Positions 21,110-31,632 are shown, counted from the stretch's first letter. The stretch is DNA of 64,000 nucleotides from Kalaharituber pfeilii (GCA_015179045.1 WHUZ01000013.1:558001-622000); one strand, 5' to 3'. Numbers and translations: made by a program. Notes: generated by a model from the letters alone, not told the origin.

Positions 21110-22011
21110 ACGAGGTGTTTTGTCTTTGGCAGATCGGGAAGAGGCTAGCCCTCAGGTGCAAAGCGCATGCCTTGGGGAGTCTATCGCAAAATTTCAATTG
21201 CATACAGCATAGTGGGGTGACGGGTACCAACTCTATACAGATCTATTCGTTTATTGTTAATCCGTTGGTAATCCGATTTTTGCGTGACAAATGGGACTTC
21301 CCGTGCTATCAACTGTTAATGATTAATAATTAATCTCTAATCCACTCAATAAAATAGTGTCGGATTGCTTTTCACAATACACAAGGTACTGCTACACTTG
21401 AGGGTAACATCCCATCGGATGCTCGAACCGGTAGTGCAGAGCCGCCCCTCCATACCAAACCTAGGAACCCCTTCGGAAAACCTTCGGAAATGGTAGCAAA
21501 ACAATACAACATTCAGAATGTAATCTAGCTAGAAGTCGTATGTGACAACCGAAGGTCCAGCTATCTCGGTTAACTATCCTAATTTTTACCTGTTTTAATC
21601 CTTTTTTGCTTGGCCTTCCATCTCTCGGCCTTGCCCCAATAAAAACGTAGTGTATTAGCCCGTCTCTTCAACAGTTTCTCAAAGAGCCATTTGTATCGCA
21701 CTAAAAACTAGTTAGCAGTACTAATCTTTGCTTGGCTCGCTGTTGACACCGCAATGTTGACGTCGCTATGAGATGAGGAGGGCAGTTAGCGGGTATGACG
21801 TAGCTTAGCAATGCTATTGGATCTGGCAACAAAACATTGGGGGTAAATTTTCGCACCTACACTCCCTGGAATATTCTTCCCCCTAATTGTTCAATAAAAA
21901 CTTATCTTGTTGATCTTCAATATTTCTTTCTGTACATCTTTAGAAGCATCAGCAAGTGCGGGTCATCAGCACAGCATACATAGTGTTTCATCCGTAAAGG
22001 TAAATATCGCA
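21110..22011. other. 3' UTR and intergenic spacer
   Basis: The spacer contains AATAAA at 21348-21353 and further AATAAAAA words near 21637 and 21893. No gene is supported. Confidence 0.45.
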
Positions 22012-23088
22012 ATGTCCGAGTTCCTTCGCAACCTTGAGGATACCCTCCACTTCCCAGACCGCCTCATCCACAGCATCACCCACCCAAATCCCGCGAACCC
22101 CCAACCCCCAGCCTCCCCCAGGAACGAATCCAGTTCCGCTCCTGCAGCCCCCCCATCGACCTCCGCCCACACCTCCCCCCCCCATGGACAGCCGCACGGA
22201 GCCGGTCTAGGGGCCTATCAGCATGGACCTCCCTTCCCCTACACTCCTCACTCTTCCGCAAGAATCGTCGACTACGATCAAGCAGTTTCCCGTTCTGATC
22301 CCTCTGCCTCTGGCCAGCGGGACATCTATTACGAGCCTCGCTCAGCAGGGGGCCGCGGTTCCGAAGGTCCTCAATATAGTGGCCCCCCGGGGAAATTCAA
22401 CATCCCCCCTGGTGGCGGAGAGAGTAATCCTTTCCTCAGTCAATACCAGCAGCAGCAGACACAACAGACCCACGAGCCCCAAGTTTCACGCGAGGCTCAT
22501 ACACAAGCCGGTCGCTATCCGCAGCAACCTGCCGGTTTTCCCCGAGTCGCAGGAAGCTTCCCTGGTTCTTACATGGGCGAGTCACAAGTTCTCCCCAGCA
22601 GGAACGAACTTTACCCTAATCCTACCGGCGGAGGTGCGAGCGGGTATTCAGAGGCGTTCTCCGGTTTCCATGCCGGTGATATGGGCCAAGGTAAATCCAC
22701 TGCCAGTGCAGGGGGTGATCGAGACCGTGAAGGAGAGCAGTATGGTCGTGCGGATGCAGATGCGGGGCAACGGTTGAGAGATCGAGATCTTCCGGCTTCG
22801 CACTATGGTCAGATGGCGTATAGCGAACGGCAGGGTGAGAGTGGACAGGGCGTTCAATTTGGTGCAAGAGAAATGGTGGGGAGCTATGAAGCTCAAGGTG
22901 TCGGAAGATGGGAAGCAGCTACCAGACCTGGAGATGGACTTCAAGGTGGCCCTGCCCAAAGCACGAGAAACGAGTTGGGAGAGCTGGGAGTGGATACTTG
23001 GGCTTCTTCGCATGGTGTGAGAGAGGGCGGAAGATTTTCAGGCGAAGGTCGACCGGCGAAGGAACCGTTCATGAGGATGGTGGAGTAG
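22012..23088 (+). CDS. Pro/Gly/Gln-rich disordered protein (358 aa)
   Basis: This is a single exon from ATG 22012 to TAG 23086-23088. The frame is open from about 21907, but the first true ATG is 22012, giving MSEFLRNLEDTLHFPDRLIH. That N-terminal segment of about 22 residues is amphipathic and is the only ordered-looking part. The rest is low complexity: Pro/Ser-rich to about 70, Gly/Tyr/Ser-rich, a Gln stretch (QYQQQQTQQTHEPQ), then Gly/Arg/Glu-rich. There is no signal peptide, transmembrane segment or known domain. A coding bias to full-length openness, together with many synonymous-looking G/C-ending codons, supports a real gene. Function is unknown. Confidence 0.68.
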   Translation: MSEFLRNLEDTLHFPDRLIHSITHPNPANPQPPASPRNESSSAPAAPPSTSAHTSPPHGQPHGAGLGAYQHGPPFPYTPHSSARIVDYDQAVSRSDPSASGQRDIYYEPRSAGGRGSEGPQYSGPPGKFNIPPGGGESNPFLSQYQQQQTQQTHEPQVSREAHTQAGRYPQQPAGFPRVAGSFPGSYMGESQVLPSRNELYPNPTGGGASGYSEAFSGFHAGDMGQGKSTASAGGDRDREGEQYGRADADAGQRLRDRDLPASHYGQMAYSERQGESGQGVQFGAREMVGSYEAQGVGRWEAATRPGDGLQGGPAQSTRNELGELGVDTWASSHGVREGGRFSGEGRPAKEPFMRMVE

Positions 23089-23290
23089 CCGGAGGGGCTT
23101 TACATAAGTGTCTTTGTATGCACAATCGTTCAGGTGCTCTTGCAGCGTTGGTTCATATCTATTGCTCTTCCAAGCATAACCTGAATAGCATTTACAAGTA
23201 TGTCACTACAAAATTGAGTATGATAGCCAAGAATAAAGGAAGATTAGTGTCGTACACAATGATCCGAATCGATGTCCATAAATCAATCGG

Positions 23291-23310
23291 TCCCCCCCCC
23301 CCCCCCCCCC

Positions 23311-23362
<52 letters not shown>
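23291..23362. repeat. Homopolymer block: C about 20 then A about 52
   Basis: An uninterrupted C run passes directly into an A run of about 52. No TSD or hairpin sequence is present, so it does not match families A or B. It could be a hypermutable microsatellite, the scar of a retro-insertion, or an assembly join. Confidence 0.85.
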
Positions 23363-23364
<2 letters not shown>

Positions 23365-23700
23365 CATGAACACAAGTCATCAATTCAATGTGCAAACCAA
23401 TATTACCCTAGCCCCAGTCTCGAGAAGCCTCAACTGGGCTCTGCACCCAATCACTCACCTACAACAGCGCCCCTCCAACGACCGCGTCAATCACCAGCCC
23501 AAACACTGTCAACGTCCCCGCAGCCAAACTGTCGCCTTGCTCACCACCGTCACAATCTCCACAAGATCCGCAATCTAAAGCGACATACAACGCCCTCATT
23601 GCCGGCCGCCCCAACACCAACCTCCCCACTCCCTCGGCTGCAGCTTCAACCCTGGCGCCTACTTCCTATTCTCCGCATCCCGCACCTTCCAGTCAAAGTG

Positions 23701-24093
23701 CTACACCGCCAGTTGACTCCTATGCCCCAGCTTGTTGACCGATTCGAAGGTAACATTTCTCCAGTTCCCGTAGGCGGAGTTGTCAATGTAATATGGCCTG
23801 CTATTAGTCTCGTTGATCCCCGTGCGTCTCCAGTGTGGGTTTAGGGCCTTTAGGTTGTCCCAGAATGTCTGCGAGATAAGAACGCATAGCGTTGTACTAT
23901 CAATCACAGCCTGCACGGCACCGGCAATGTTGCCATTTCCCTTTGTACATAATCTCGCCATTGCCCACAGGGCGGCGTGCGAGTAATGATATAAAAATAA
24001 AAGAAATGCTGTCATTGCTATCTCTGCTACCATCACCACCCCCCATAACCCCCTCCATCTCAAACTCGACTGCCGTCTGCACATCCAACGTGT
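23701..24093 (-). pseudogene. Unidentified gene fragment split by a family B insertion
   Basis: On the minus strand a frame reads VQTAVEFEMEGVMGGGDG and then, after removing the insertion at 23938-24004 and one TSD copy, continues in phase. Visible words downstream are NIAGAVQAVIDSTTLCVLIS, QTFWDNLKALNPHWRRTG and YYIDNSAYGNWRNVTFES, ending HRSQLAV and a stop at 23701. Residue composition looks like a folded protein rather than chance. The upstream side runs into the repeat at 24.1 kb, so the 5' part is missing. I do not recognise the family. A splice donor (GTGTAG) next to the stop could extend it, but I cannot confirm this. Confidence 0.4.
23926..24016 (+). mobile_element. Family B (LINE1 tail) insertion, diverged TSD
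   Basis: The body 23938-24004 contains ATAATCTCGCCATTGCCCAC, AGGGCGGCGTGCGAG and TAATGATAT with an A-rich tail. The TSD AATGYTGYCATT is at 23926-23937 and 24005-24016, with 10 of 12 matching. It interrupts the minus-strand gene fragment. Confidence 0.8.
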
Positions 24094-24100
24094 TTTTTTT

Positions 24101-24841
24101 TTTTTATATTGCATGCATATTATATACATATGCATATATATTCCATATGGAGTGCTCAATCCGAGTCAGCCCTTTAGCATCCCATCGAGTGGTTGCAGTG
24201 CAAATGATAGTACATGAAGTTAGCAGACTATGTTTCTGAACCTCTAGTGACCCATATTGACATACACTGCTACGTACTATGTAAGGAAGTTAGGCTTTTA
24301 CATATATGTATACATTGTAGTGCTCAACTGCCCCAACCATTTTGTCAATGCTGCAATCCATTCAGAAAACATTTCCCTATGCATGTACTTCTATTATATA
24401 GCTTTACAGGGTCTCTGTGCATCTTTCTCATCAAATATTACCTCAATACTGCTATCAACCTAAGTAAGTGAAAATGTATTTTCTGACATGGCAGTAACTT
24501 TGTACTAATAAGTCCAATAGTCACAAAACTTGGTATATTTACTTAGCATAGGCAATAGAGGATATATTGAGATGTAAAGGCCTCAGGTAATCTCATTCAC
24601 ATATAGTGACTCAGAGTATATCCTAGAATAGGGTTGCATATATTCCAGTATATGCCACCCCTCATGTGCTACAAACTGGGAATAGATAGTGTGGAAAATA
24701 ATTTACTTTGTCCTCTCATGCGCTGACTTTAATTTGAGCCCACTTGAGCGTCATTTGCATTCACAGCAGCTCTGTACGTAGGTTAATGGACTTGAGAGTC
24801 GGTTTCCCGGTGATGATCGGTTTCTAGCAGGTGAAGCACTC
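24101..24841 (+). mobile_element. Half copy of foldback element R1
   Basis: About 740 bp match one arm of the inverted-repeat element at 44987-46708, ending with the same terminus (TTTCTAGCAGGTGAAGCACT then CTC) followed by TA at 24842-24843. The opposite arm is missing. At the other side it begins beside a poly-T tract at 24094-24107. Confidence 0.75.
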
Positions 24842-24875
24842 TATACCTTACTGCCTGGCCGATGAATGTCAGTTA

Positions 24876-26629
24876 ACGTCACTGACCGGGATCCGGCGCA
24901 TTACCGGGATCCGGCGCACTCCCGGAATAAAAACAATAGCCTCCTGTAAGGCCAAATCTTCATAGAAGATAACCAAATTGCACATACAGCTTGGAGAGGT
25001 ATAGGAAAGTAACTTCCGCACCTCAGTTAGCCAATTGGAAATTTTGAATGATACTCTATAGTGGTAGTTGCCCAATTAGGCATCTGAACCCTATGCAGGT
25101 GTAAAATGGCAAGATGGCTGTTTAGGACCTTGAGCAAGTGCATATACCTTCTACAGTATGTATTCAAGAGATATGGAATGTTTCATGATGATTGGATACA
25201 TATGGAACAAGTGGTGAGCCAATATCCATACATATATTTTTACTGCTAGAAGTGAATTCTGATATTCAGTCTGTATATATTTTTAAAAATATAAGGCATG
25301 TTCAGAATGCTCTAGAATATAACTCTATACATAGGAGAATATATCTTGAGTAGCCTATAGGTATAGGTATTAACAGAAAGTAGAGATTAATAGAGATATC
25401 TATCTATCTATACCTAATTAGGTAATGCATATTCCTTAATGCACCATATATGAATGCTGCAGTCTTGAGCTATGAAACTTTAGAAATATAATCTAAAAGC
25501 TTCTGAAATATTATATAGAAACTCTCAGAGTAACTCAATTATATTTGTTATAGTTACACATAATTTTTTAAATTTGGTCTATTTATTTTCTTAGAACTAG
25601 ATAAAGTGAAGAGAACAGTTGGATTCATAGATGCTATTTATTTTACAGAAGAGATAGTGAGAGAATAAATAAGAAAGTTATCTCTTATAATTGAGTTGAG
25701 TAGTAGGAAGCTAAGTACGGAAATAAAAAAGTTATAGAAATGCAACAGCATATATAGGAGTAGAAATAAGTAATAAAAATAAGAAACAAGTGATGAACCT
25801 TCTAGTATACTTGCGCGATGCACTCAAAGTAAGGTGCTAGTGATGTATTGGCTATTATTGAGTCATAATAAGAGTATTTATGCATGTTGCAATGACATAT
25901 AAACTAAAATCCAAGGTGTCTTTATATAGAAGGAGACATAATCATGTCTACTTTGAGCAAGTAGTATTAAGTTACTCTGAGAGTTTTTATATAATATTCC
26001 AGAAGCTTTTAGATTATATTTCTAAAGTTTCATAGCTCAAGACTGCAGCATTCATATATGGTGCATTAAGGAATATGCATTACCTAATTAGGTATAGATA
26101 GATAGATATCTCTATTAATCTCTACTTTCTGTTAATACCTATACCTATAGGCTACTCAAGATATATTCTTCTATGTATAGAGTTATATTCTAGAGCATTC
26201 TGAACATGCCTTATATTTTTAAAAATATATACAGACTGAATATCAAAATTCACTTCTAGCAGTAAAAATATATGTATGGATATTGGCTCACCACTTGTTC
26301 CATATGTATCCAATCATCATGAAACATTCCATATCTCTTGAATACATACTGTAGAAGGTATATGCACTTGCTCAAGGTCCTAAACAGCCATCTTGCCATT
26401 TTACACCTGCATAGGGTTCAGATGCCTAATTGGGCAACTACCACTATAGAGTATCATTCAAAATTTCCAATTGGCTAACTGAGGTGCGGAAGTTACTTTC
26501 CTATACCTCTCCAAGCTGTATGTGCAATTTGGTTATCTTCTATGAAGATTTGGCCTTACAGGAGGCTATTGTTTTTATTCCGGGAGTGCGCCGGATCCCG
26601 GTAATGCGCCGGATCCCGGTCAGTGACGT
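24876..26629. mobile_element. Long foldback transposon, about 660-bp inverted arms
   Basis: The element begins ACGTCACTGACCGGGATCCG and ends with its mirror image, flanked by TA at 24874-24875 and 26630-26631. The arms (about 24876-25538 and 25967-26629) are near-identical inverted repeats, including a duplicated CCGGGATCCGGCGCA subrepeat near each tip. The AT-rich middle of about 430 bp has no gene. The 68-aa and 96-aa frames mirrored in the two arms are by-products. TA duplication and terminal ACGTCA suggest Tc1/mariner-pogo mobilisation. Near-identity of the arms implies recent formation or gene conversion. Confidence 0.88.
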
Positions 26630-26873
26630 TACAACTATTGTGAACACTACAAAGCGATATGCAGCATCAGATTGGCAACAAATCCAATGTATAAATGAGT
26701 GTGAGTGTTGTATAATCTGAAGGGGATAACGCTTAGAAACTGAGCGTTTTTGTTACGGATTCACCGCAACCGTAGGGCGGGCGGTCGGTGGATGCGCATA
26801 TGCGACGTAGGCGATATGCGACAGCCGCCGGCGTCGTAGTCGCGAAATGTGCTATATGAGCTACGCAGAGGAC

Positions 26874-27158
26874 TAGCGAGTATCGCGCACATCATGAACG
26901 AGTGCGAGGCGTGGAAGAAGAGACTTCCGGGAGGGGAGGAGGAGTTGAGACAACCGGCGAAGACGGAGAGGGAGGAGGGGGTTAAGCTGGCGGAGATCCT
27001 AGACTGGGCGGCGGGGTGATTTCCTACTATTTCTGTGTTTAGTCATGATGCGTAGTTGATGTTACTCCATTCTATGTAATTAACCTCGCCATAGCCCCCA
27101 GGGCGGCATGCGAGTAATGAAATAAAAATAAAAAAAAATAAAAAATAGCGAGTATCGC
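26874..27158 (+). mobile_element. LINE1 3' end, 259-bp truncated copy with TSD
   Basis: The body 26887-27145 begins in the ORF2 end (HIMNECEAWKKRLPGGEEEL, the H...C of the terminal zinc knuckle). It finishes AACCTCGCCATAGCCCCCAG, GGCGGCATGCGAGTAATG and an A-rich tail. TSD TAGCGAGTATCGC is at 26874-26886 and 27146-27158. Confidence 0.9.
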
Positions 27159-27617
27159 CTGGCGGACGGTAACTCTCTGCGTTTACCACATCCGTTACAG
27201 TTTTATCAGAACTATAAAGGCCATTGATGAAGGTCAGTCCCAGTGTTTTATTCTTCTCTTGATAATACTATCTATGCTTGACAATTAATAATTCTTAGCA
27301 ATGTGCTTAACAATCGTCACCTTGCCACTTGGGCCCTTTGCCATTACCTGGTAATTCATTCCGACTTACAGCTTACTTACCGGTTACTAGGCCGTGACGC
27401 ATTCCATTCATGTCACTTCAACATTTCACCTAGGGCAAGGCGATCTCGTGAATCAAACGTGGACAAGAGTCGCGCGAAGTATAATCATGAAGCTGGGGAC
27501 ACATGTACAGCTCACGACCATAATCAATACCACTCCATTAAAGTTCCAAGCAAAGGTATCCCGAGTTTGCTTTAACTCTTTTTCCGCCGAATCCGCTGGC
27601 AAATGGGCACAAAAATA

Positions 27618-27667
27618 TTTTCTTTTTTTTTTTTTTCCCTTTTTATATCAATTACTCGCATGCCGCT
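27618..27667 (-). mobile_element. Truncated family B tail
   Basis: A T-rich tract is followed by ATATCAATTACTCGCATGCC and GC. The hairpin is cut before its apex. No certain TSD is seen. Confidence 0.6.
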
Positions 27668-27671
27668 ATGA

Positions 27672-27925
27672 GCGGTGTAAGATAGACAGATAGTATCCGC
27701 TACTGCCTTTCGATGGACGGGAGCGGTGAGATCTGGCGGAACGAACGTACGACCAAATACAAGTGCGAGTGCGAAAGCGTGGGTGCGAAAAGAAGAGAAA
27801 AGAAGGTTGTTGATTGTATGTGCTACAGTACAGAAAGTCTCTATATGATATCGCCTCACGTGCTGCCCTTATCTCCATGTGCTATCCATGTCAAGCTTGC
27901 CTTTTACCCATTCTGTCGTCGTCAC
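27672..27925 (+). repeat. Dispersed repeat R2, copy 1
   Basis: About 250 bp match 41888-42128 at roughly 85-90% identity, sharing TGTAAGATAGACAGATAGTA, GGCGGAACGAACGTACGACC and GATATCGCCTCACGTGCTGC. There is no coding content I can identify. Copy 2 lacks the poly-T insertion found just left of copy 1. Confidence 0.75.
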
Positions 27926-28011
27926 CACAGCGGGTCAGGGGGTACGGCCGACCATTGCTCACCAGCTGTGGGTCCTCTGCTGGAAGGTCACTGGGCAATT
28001 CGCCTCAAAGG

Positions 28012-28021
28012 AATACTTCGG

Positions 28022-28053
<32 letters not shown>

Positions 28054-28221
28054 CTATCATTAATCGCTTTCCGCCCTATGGGCTATGGCGATGTGCTATG
28101 GATTTGTACACAAATAAATACAGTTAGTACCGGAAAAGAAGAGGACAAAGAAATTATTAATGATCACTCTCCGAGCATCTCCATCAGCTTCCTCAACGGG
28201 TCCTCTCCCCAATACTTCGGG
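28012..28221 (-). mobile_element. LINE1 3' end, truncated copy with TSD
   Basis: The body 28024-28210 is reverse: about 30 T, CTATCATTAATCGC, TTTCCGCCCTATGGGC, TATGGCGAT and about 120 bp of LINE1 3' sequence. TSD AATACTTCGGG is at 28012-28022 and 28211-28221. The outer stem is AUCGC/GCGAU instead of CUCGC/GCGAG, a paired change. Confidence 0.85.
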
Positions 28222-28630
28222 TTGTCCTGTGTGGTGCCGTGCTGAGTGTATGTCCAAGTGCGAATGTACAAGCAAGGCGAGAACAAGTGATGTTTGTATG
28301 TATTAAATATAGTAGAAGGTGCTCAGTAAGAACATAAAGGCAAGCTACGTAAAGAATAGGCAAAAGTAAAGGAGAACTGAAGACAGGAATAAAGAACTGA
28401 ATTGTAGAATAGAAGAACTAGATGTGTAGGAAAGAACTGAATGCTGAAAACGAAGAGCTGTACAGAATCACCGCCTCTTATGTTGCTGGCGAACCAAATA
28501 TCCATTTCTAATCATACTTCCTTCCAGCCTTACCCTAATTCCCGGTACTCGCTTACTGTACAACCCACGTGACCTGCGGGTTCCTTGAGCTCAGTGCCAG
28601 CGCGGCTATAGCAGTTAGGCGCCGCCGCCT
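28222..28630. other. No gene recognised
   Basis: This is purine-rich sequence with repeated AAAGAACTGAA-like words at about 28370-28450. No gene or defined element is seen. Confidence 0.4.
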
Positions 28631-28956
28631 ACCACACCGCCCTGTGGGCTACAGCGAGATAGCTACATAGAAAGTTAAGGAAAAGAAAGCGAATAGCAAA
28701 GTGCCGAACTCATAACGTAAATCAAACCAAGACGTAAAGATACTCTATGCCCATCTCTCCATCCAACTCAGTAACTCCACCATGGCGTTCCCTCCCCCAT
28801 CCCCTGTATCCAGTGGCCAATGCACCGCTTCTAGGCCCCCGGCCATCTCCTCCTCCAGGCTTCAAATCTGTTTCATATCTGCTCCACTGTCTCCTCCTCC
28901 CCACACCACCGGCACTCTGGCCCACCTGCCTTGCCTAGCTTCTATCTCCATGCCCT

Positions 28957-29039
28957 GAGGCCCTTCCCTGCCCTGCCATGGCGAACAGCTGCACGCGGGG
29001 TCACGTGACACAAAAAAAAAAAAAAGGAGGCCCTTCCCT
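28957..29039 (+). mobile_element. Nano-A retroposon inside LINE1, perfect TSD
   Basis: The body 28970-29026 reads GCCCTGCCATGGCGAACAGC, TGCACGCGGGGTCACGTGAC, AC and poly-A. TSD GAGGCCCTTCCCT is at 28957-28969 and 29027-29039. It interrupts codons near the end of LINE1 ORF2. Confidence 0.92.
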
Positions 29040-29307
29040 CCCAGGAGTCCCGCCATAATACCGACTTGCACCCTAGCCTCTGCAGCGGCCTGTCCTTTAG
29101 ACCTAGTCTGTCTCTCTCTTGGGACCGGTGCGCTTTCGCCTCCATTCACATGCCAGCCTCCATGACTATCTCATCCTGATAAGGGAGTAGGACACCAATC
29201 TTCGCCGCCCTGTCCGCCCTCTCATTTCCCCCAAGGCCCTTGTGCCCCCCGACCCACATTATGGCCACGTCCTCGCTCTGCGTCCTCTCCCAAGCTTTCT
29301 GACTAGG

Positions 29308-30159
29308 TTTTTTTGATCACGTAACCCCGCCGCAGCAGGCCCTCAGCCTATGGCAGGGCCCCTTTATTACCCGAAGGCAGGTCTGTGACACCGGATTGCT
29401 GGCCGGGTCACCCATGCTACCTAGCTATCTACCTATCTACATGGCTTCACCGTGGCTTCACCGTGGCTGCAGGTGAACAAGGTGCAGACAGTAAGTGGAT
29501 CAAGCATTTGTTCATACAATGGATTAATCGATTCTCCAAGTCAGTCAGTCTCCATTGCGTCCTCCCCAACCATATCCACCTGCCCGGTCTACACCAGGCC
29601 CTTTCCCTTTTCTCTCCTTCCCCTATCCCACTCATACGCATCCCATCTGTACTTCTTTCCACCGATGTGCAGAGTCTCTTGTATTTGACTTGTCCTACCT
29701 GCCCCCTCCAGGTACATAAACAACAACTGAACTAGTCACCTTTCCTTCCCTCCTCTCTTGCTTCAACAGCCATCAAGCCACAGAGACCTTCACGCCCAAT
29801 TCATTATCCACCTCCAACCACTTCCGAACATTCCCCAGTCTCTTGGCACAGCTATCCCATGAACCACTATTGCTGGAGTGGCAGGTTGTGGTTCTGACTT
29901 ATGTTGTAAAGGGGCTTGCTCTTTGGAGTAGAAGTGGCCCTGGAGGTGGTCATTTCCTTTTTTTTTTTTTTAAATATCACGTAACCCCGCTTGCAGCTGG
30001 TCGCCATGGCAGGGCGGCCATTTTATTTTGGGCCGGACAGGCAGGTGGATCTCGCTTCTTCACAGCACTGTGTGGAGTGAGAGGGGCTGGCCTTTTTGAG
30101 GGTAGTGCAGAGGTTTGGGCAGCTTGCTTCTACATATGAGACCTGCTTGGCTTCTGACT

Positions 30160-30161
<2 letters not shown>
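29308..30161 (-). mobile_element. LINE2 truncated copy inserted in LINE1
   Basis: The copy of LINE1 at 28.6-30.6 kb is broken at SQKAWER. The sequence TTCTGACTAGG occurs on both sides (29296-29306 region and 30151-30161), as a TSD would. The insert of about 840 bp ends, on the minus strand, with GGGCCCTGCCATAGGCTGAG, a GGCGGGGTTACGTGATC tail and A7: a LINE2/family A terminus. The interior coding sequence is too decayed to name. A nano-A lies inside it at about 29958-30022. Confidence 0.6.
29955..30025 (-). mobile_element. Nano-A retroposon
   Basis: TTTTTTTTTTTTAAATATCA is followed by CGTAACCCCGCTTGCAGC, TGGTCGCCATGGCAGGGC, so the 5' end is again GCCCTGCC. The only TSD candidate is GGYCATTT on each side, which is short. 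Confidence 0.75.
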
Positions 30162-30162
<1 letters not shown>

Positions 30163-30191
<29 letters not shown>

Positions 30192-30228
30192 GTTCACATA
30201 ACCCCGCATACAAGCTACAAGCCTACGG
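30163..30228 (-). mobile_element. LINE2/SINE-type tail insertion
   Basis: About 27 T are followed by TGTTCACATAACCCCGC, ATACAAGCTACAAGCC, TACGGCAGAG: the complement of a LINE2-like terminus (compare GGCC...CCTGTATGCGGGG at 6.6 kb). It abuts the LINE2 insertion boundary and has no clear TSD of its own. Confidence 0.6.
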
Positions 30229-30742
30229 CAGAGACTGGCAGCGCCTTCTGGCAATGGTTTCCCCTCCGCTATATTCTGCACTCTTCGAATGGCTACTTTC
30301 TAATATGATACTATGACGATCTCCTCCTGCCCATCCTCCAATGCCGTTGCCATGGCTAAAAGCTCCGCATCATTCACTCTGTACCTCGCACCCATGCATA
30401 TGGACCTGGCCCTTCCTCTCTGCCATGCTGGCCGTGTCACCTAGCCTGCTTCCATCTGTGTATATCGCCTTCCATCCCTCCTCTTCTTCCTGGTCTATTC
30501 TCTCTTCCCATTCCTGTCTCTCTTCTGTTGCCGGTAGGGATGTGAGTGTTGCTAGAGGAGTGGATCCCTCCTCTTCATGGCACCGCTTAGATAGACTGCG
30601 CCTTCCTCCTCTTTCACAAGACTCTCTCCTCCAAAACTCAGTGTCCTGGCTTCTACCCGAGAGCTTCCCCCTCCCACAAAAGTCTGTGCTGACTCTAGGT
30701 TAGCTAGTCCCTCAACCATGTCCCGCCGCGTACCCCATGTTG

Positions 30743-31455
30743 TCAAGTAGTTTGCTACTTTTGCAATACCTCTGTTGTAGCAGTAGTTGTTTCATGAGCT
30801 GGAGAGAGAGAGGGAGAGGGTAGCAGTGATACCGTAGGTTCCCCTCATTCCTGCAAAGTATCAACCTCCTACTGCGCGCAGCTGAGGTGGATTTTTTTTT
30901 TTTTTTTTTTTATTTCATTACTCGCAAGCTGAGACGGATATCACTAGTGCCAGCAAGCCCAGAAGACTCTGTTGGAGTTACTTTTACCAACCCATAGTCT
31001 GTGCACCATCCCTAGCAGTACGGCCACTCACATGTGAATGTATTGAAGAGTGGGAAATTGTTATAGTAATCTATCTCACTTCCAGTTTTACAGTGGTAAA
31101 CTTGTACAATATCTACCATGTCAATGCAAGGCTTCAATCAGTATACATAGACCTAGAATGAGGTACGTAGTAGTGCAACTTATATGTTAAATTGCTCGAA
31201 AGGCTTGTTAGGCCTATCCGACCTTTTGGAGAACTCTAGAAAGCTGCTGGAACACGGGATAAGCATAATCGGCAGGTGCCGTAGCGTACAGGCCTCTAGT
31301 ATTTCCGATGTTACCTGCCTCAGCTACGCGCAGTAGGAGGTTGACACTTTGCGGGAATGAGGGGAACCTATGGTATCACTGCTACCCTCTCCCTCTCTCT
31401 GTCTCTCCAGCTCATGAGACAACTACTACTGCAACAGAGGCATTGCAAAAATATG
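30743..31455. repeat. Inverted-repeat element with about 120-bp arms
   Basis: The arms at about 30762-30890 and 31309-31440 are inverted copies sharing TTTTGCAATRCCTCTGTTG, TTGTTTCATGAGCTGGAG and GAATGAGGGGAACCTA (right-arm reading). The interior of about 420 bp has no gene. A tiny family B insertion sits in the left arm; the right arm preserves the uninserted state. Element ends and TSD are uncertain. Confidence 0.6.
30880..30939 (-). mobile_element. Extreme family B truncation (about 15 nt plus poly-A)
   Basis: The body 30893-30926 is about 20 T then ATTTCATTACTCGC. In sense orientation only the last 15 or so nt of LINE1 plus poly-A were copied. TSD AGCTGAGRYGGAT is at 30880-30892 and 30927-30939 (11 of 13 match). 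The uninserted arm at 31.3 kb reads AGCTGAGGCAGG, which supports an insertion here. Confidence 0.7.
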
Positions 31456-31459
31456 ACAA

Positions 31460-31632
31460 CAAAATGACAGGATGAAAGGGAAAGGAGGTAGCCTTTCATC
31501 TCTTTTCATGGCTAACAGGAATGAAATACAGGAATCATGGTTCTATAGCAAAAAAATTTAATTTGGCAGGTAAGTATACTGAGTTCATTCGCTCACGCAT
31601 CATACACTGCTGATTACTAATTTTTCGTAGAT
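31460..31632 (+). repeat. Direct duplication, copy 1
   Basis: This segment recurs at 32893-33052 with about 85% identity, sharing GTAGCCTTTCATCTCTTTTC, ATGGCTAACAGGAATGAAAT and CACTGCTGATT. There is no coding content. In both copies a family A or B insertion lies just to the right, at different positions. Confidence 0.75.

Larger units (their letters stand above)
28636..30560 (-). pseudogene. LINE1 ORF2 relic (RNase H to 3' tail), split by LINE2
   Basis: Read on the minus strand, the N-side has ERQEWEERIDQEEEEGWKA and IYTDGSRLGDTASMAERG, then RVNDAELLAMATALEDGQEE (RNase H catalytic Asp and Glu region). After an inserted block (29308-30228) it resumes with SQKAWERTQSEDVAIMWVGG and HKGLGGNERADRAAK (the His-containing RNase H end), then KAHRSQERDRLGLKDRPLQR and a decayed family B tail at about 28636-28665. 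Stops and frameshifts make it non-functional. The RNase H words match the copies at 40.15 and 46.85 kb, defining LINE1. Confidence 0.78.

Noticed and set aside
23272..23844. 190-aa ORF beginning poly-Pro/poly-Lys
   Set aside because: The N-terminus is the C20A52 homopolymer. The remainder is Pro/His-rich and overlaps better minus-strand coding character.
24869..26720. Identical 68-aa and 96-aa frames in opposite arms
   Set aside because: They are mirror images produced by the inverted repeat of the foldback element, with no evidence of a gene.
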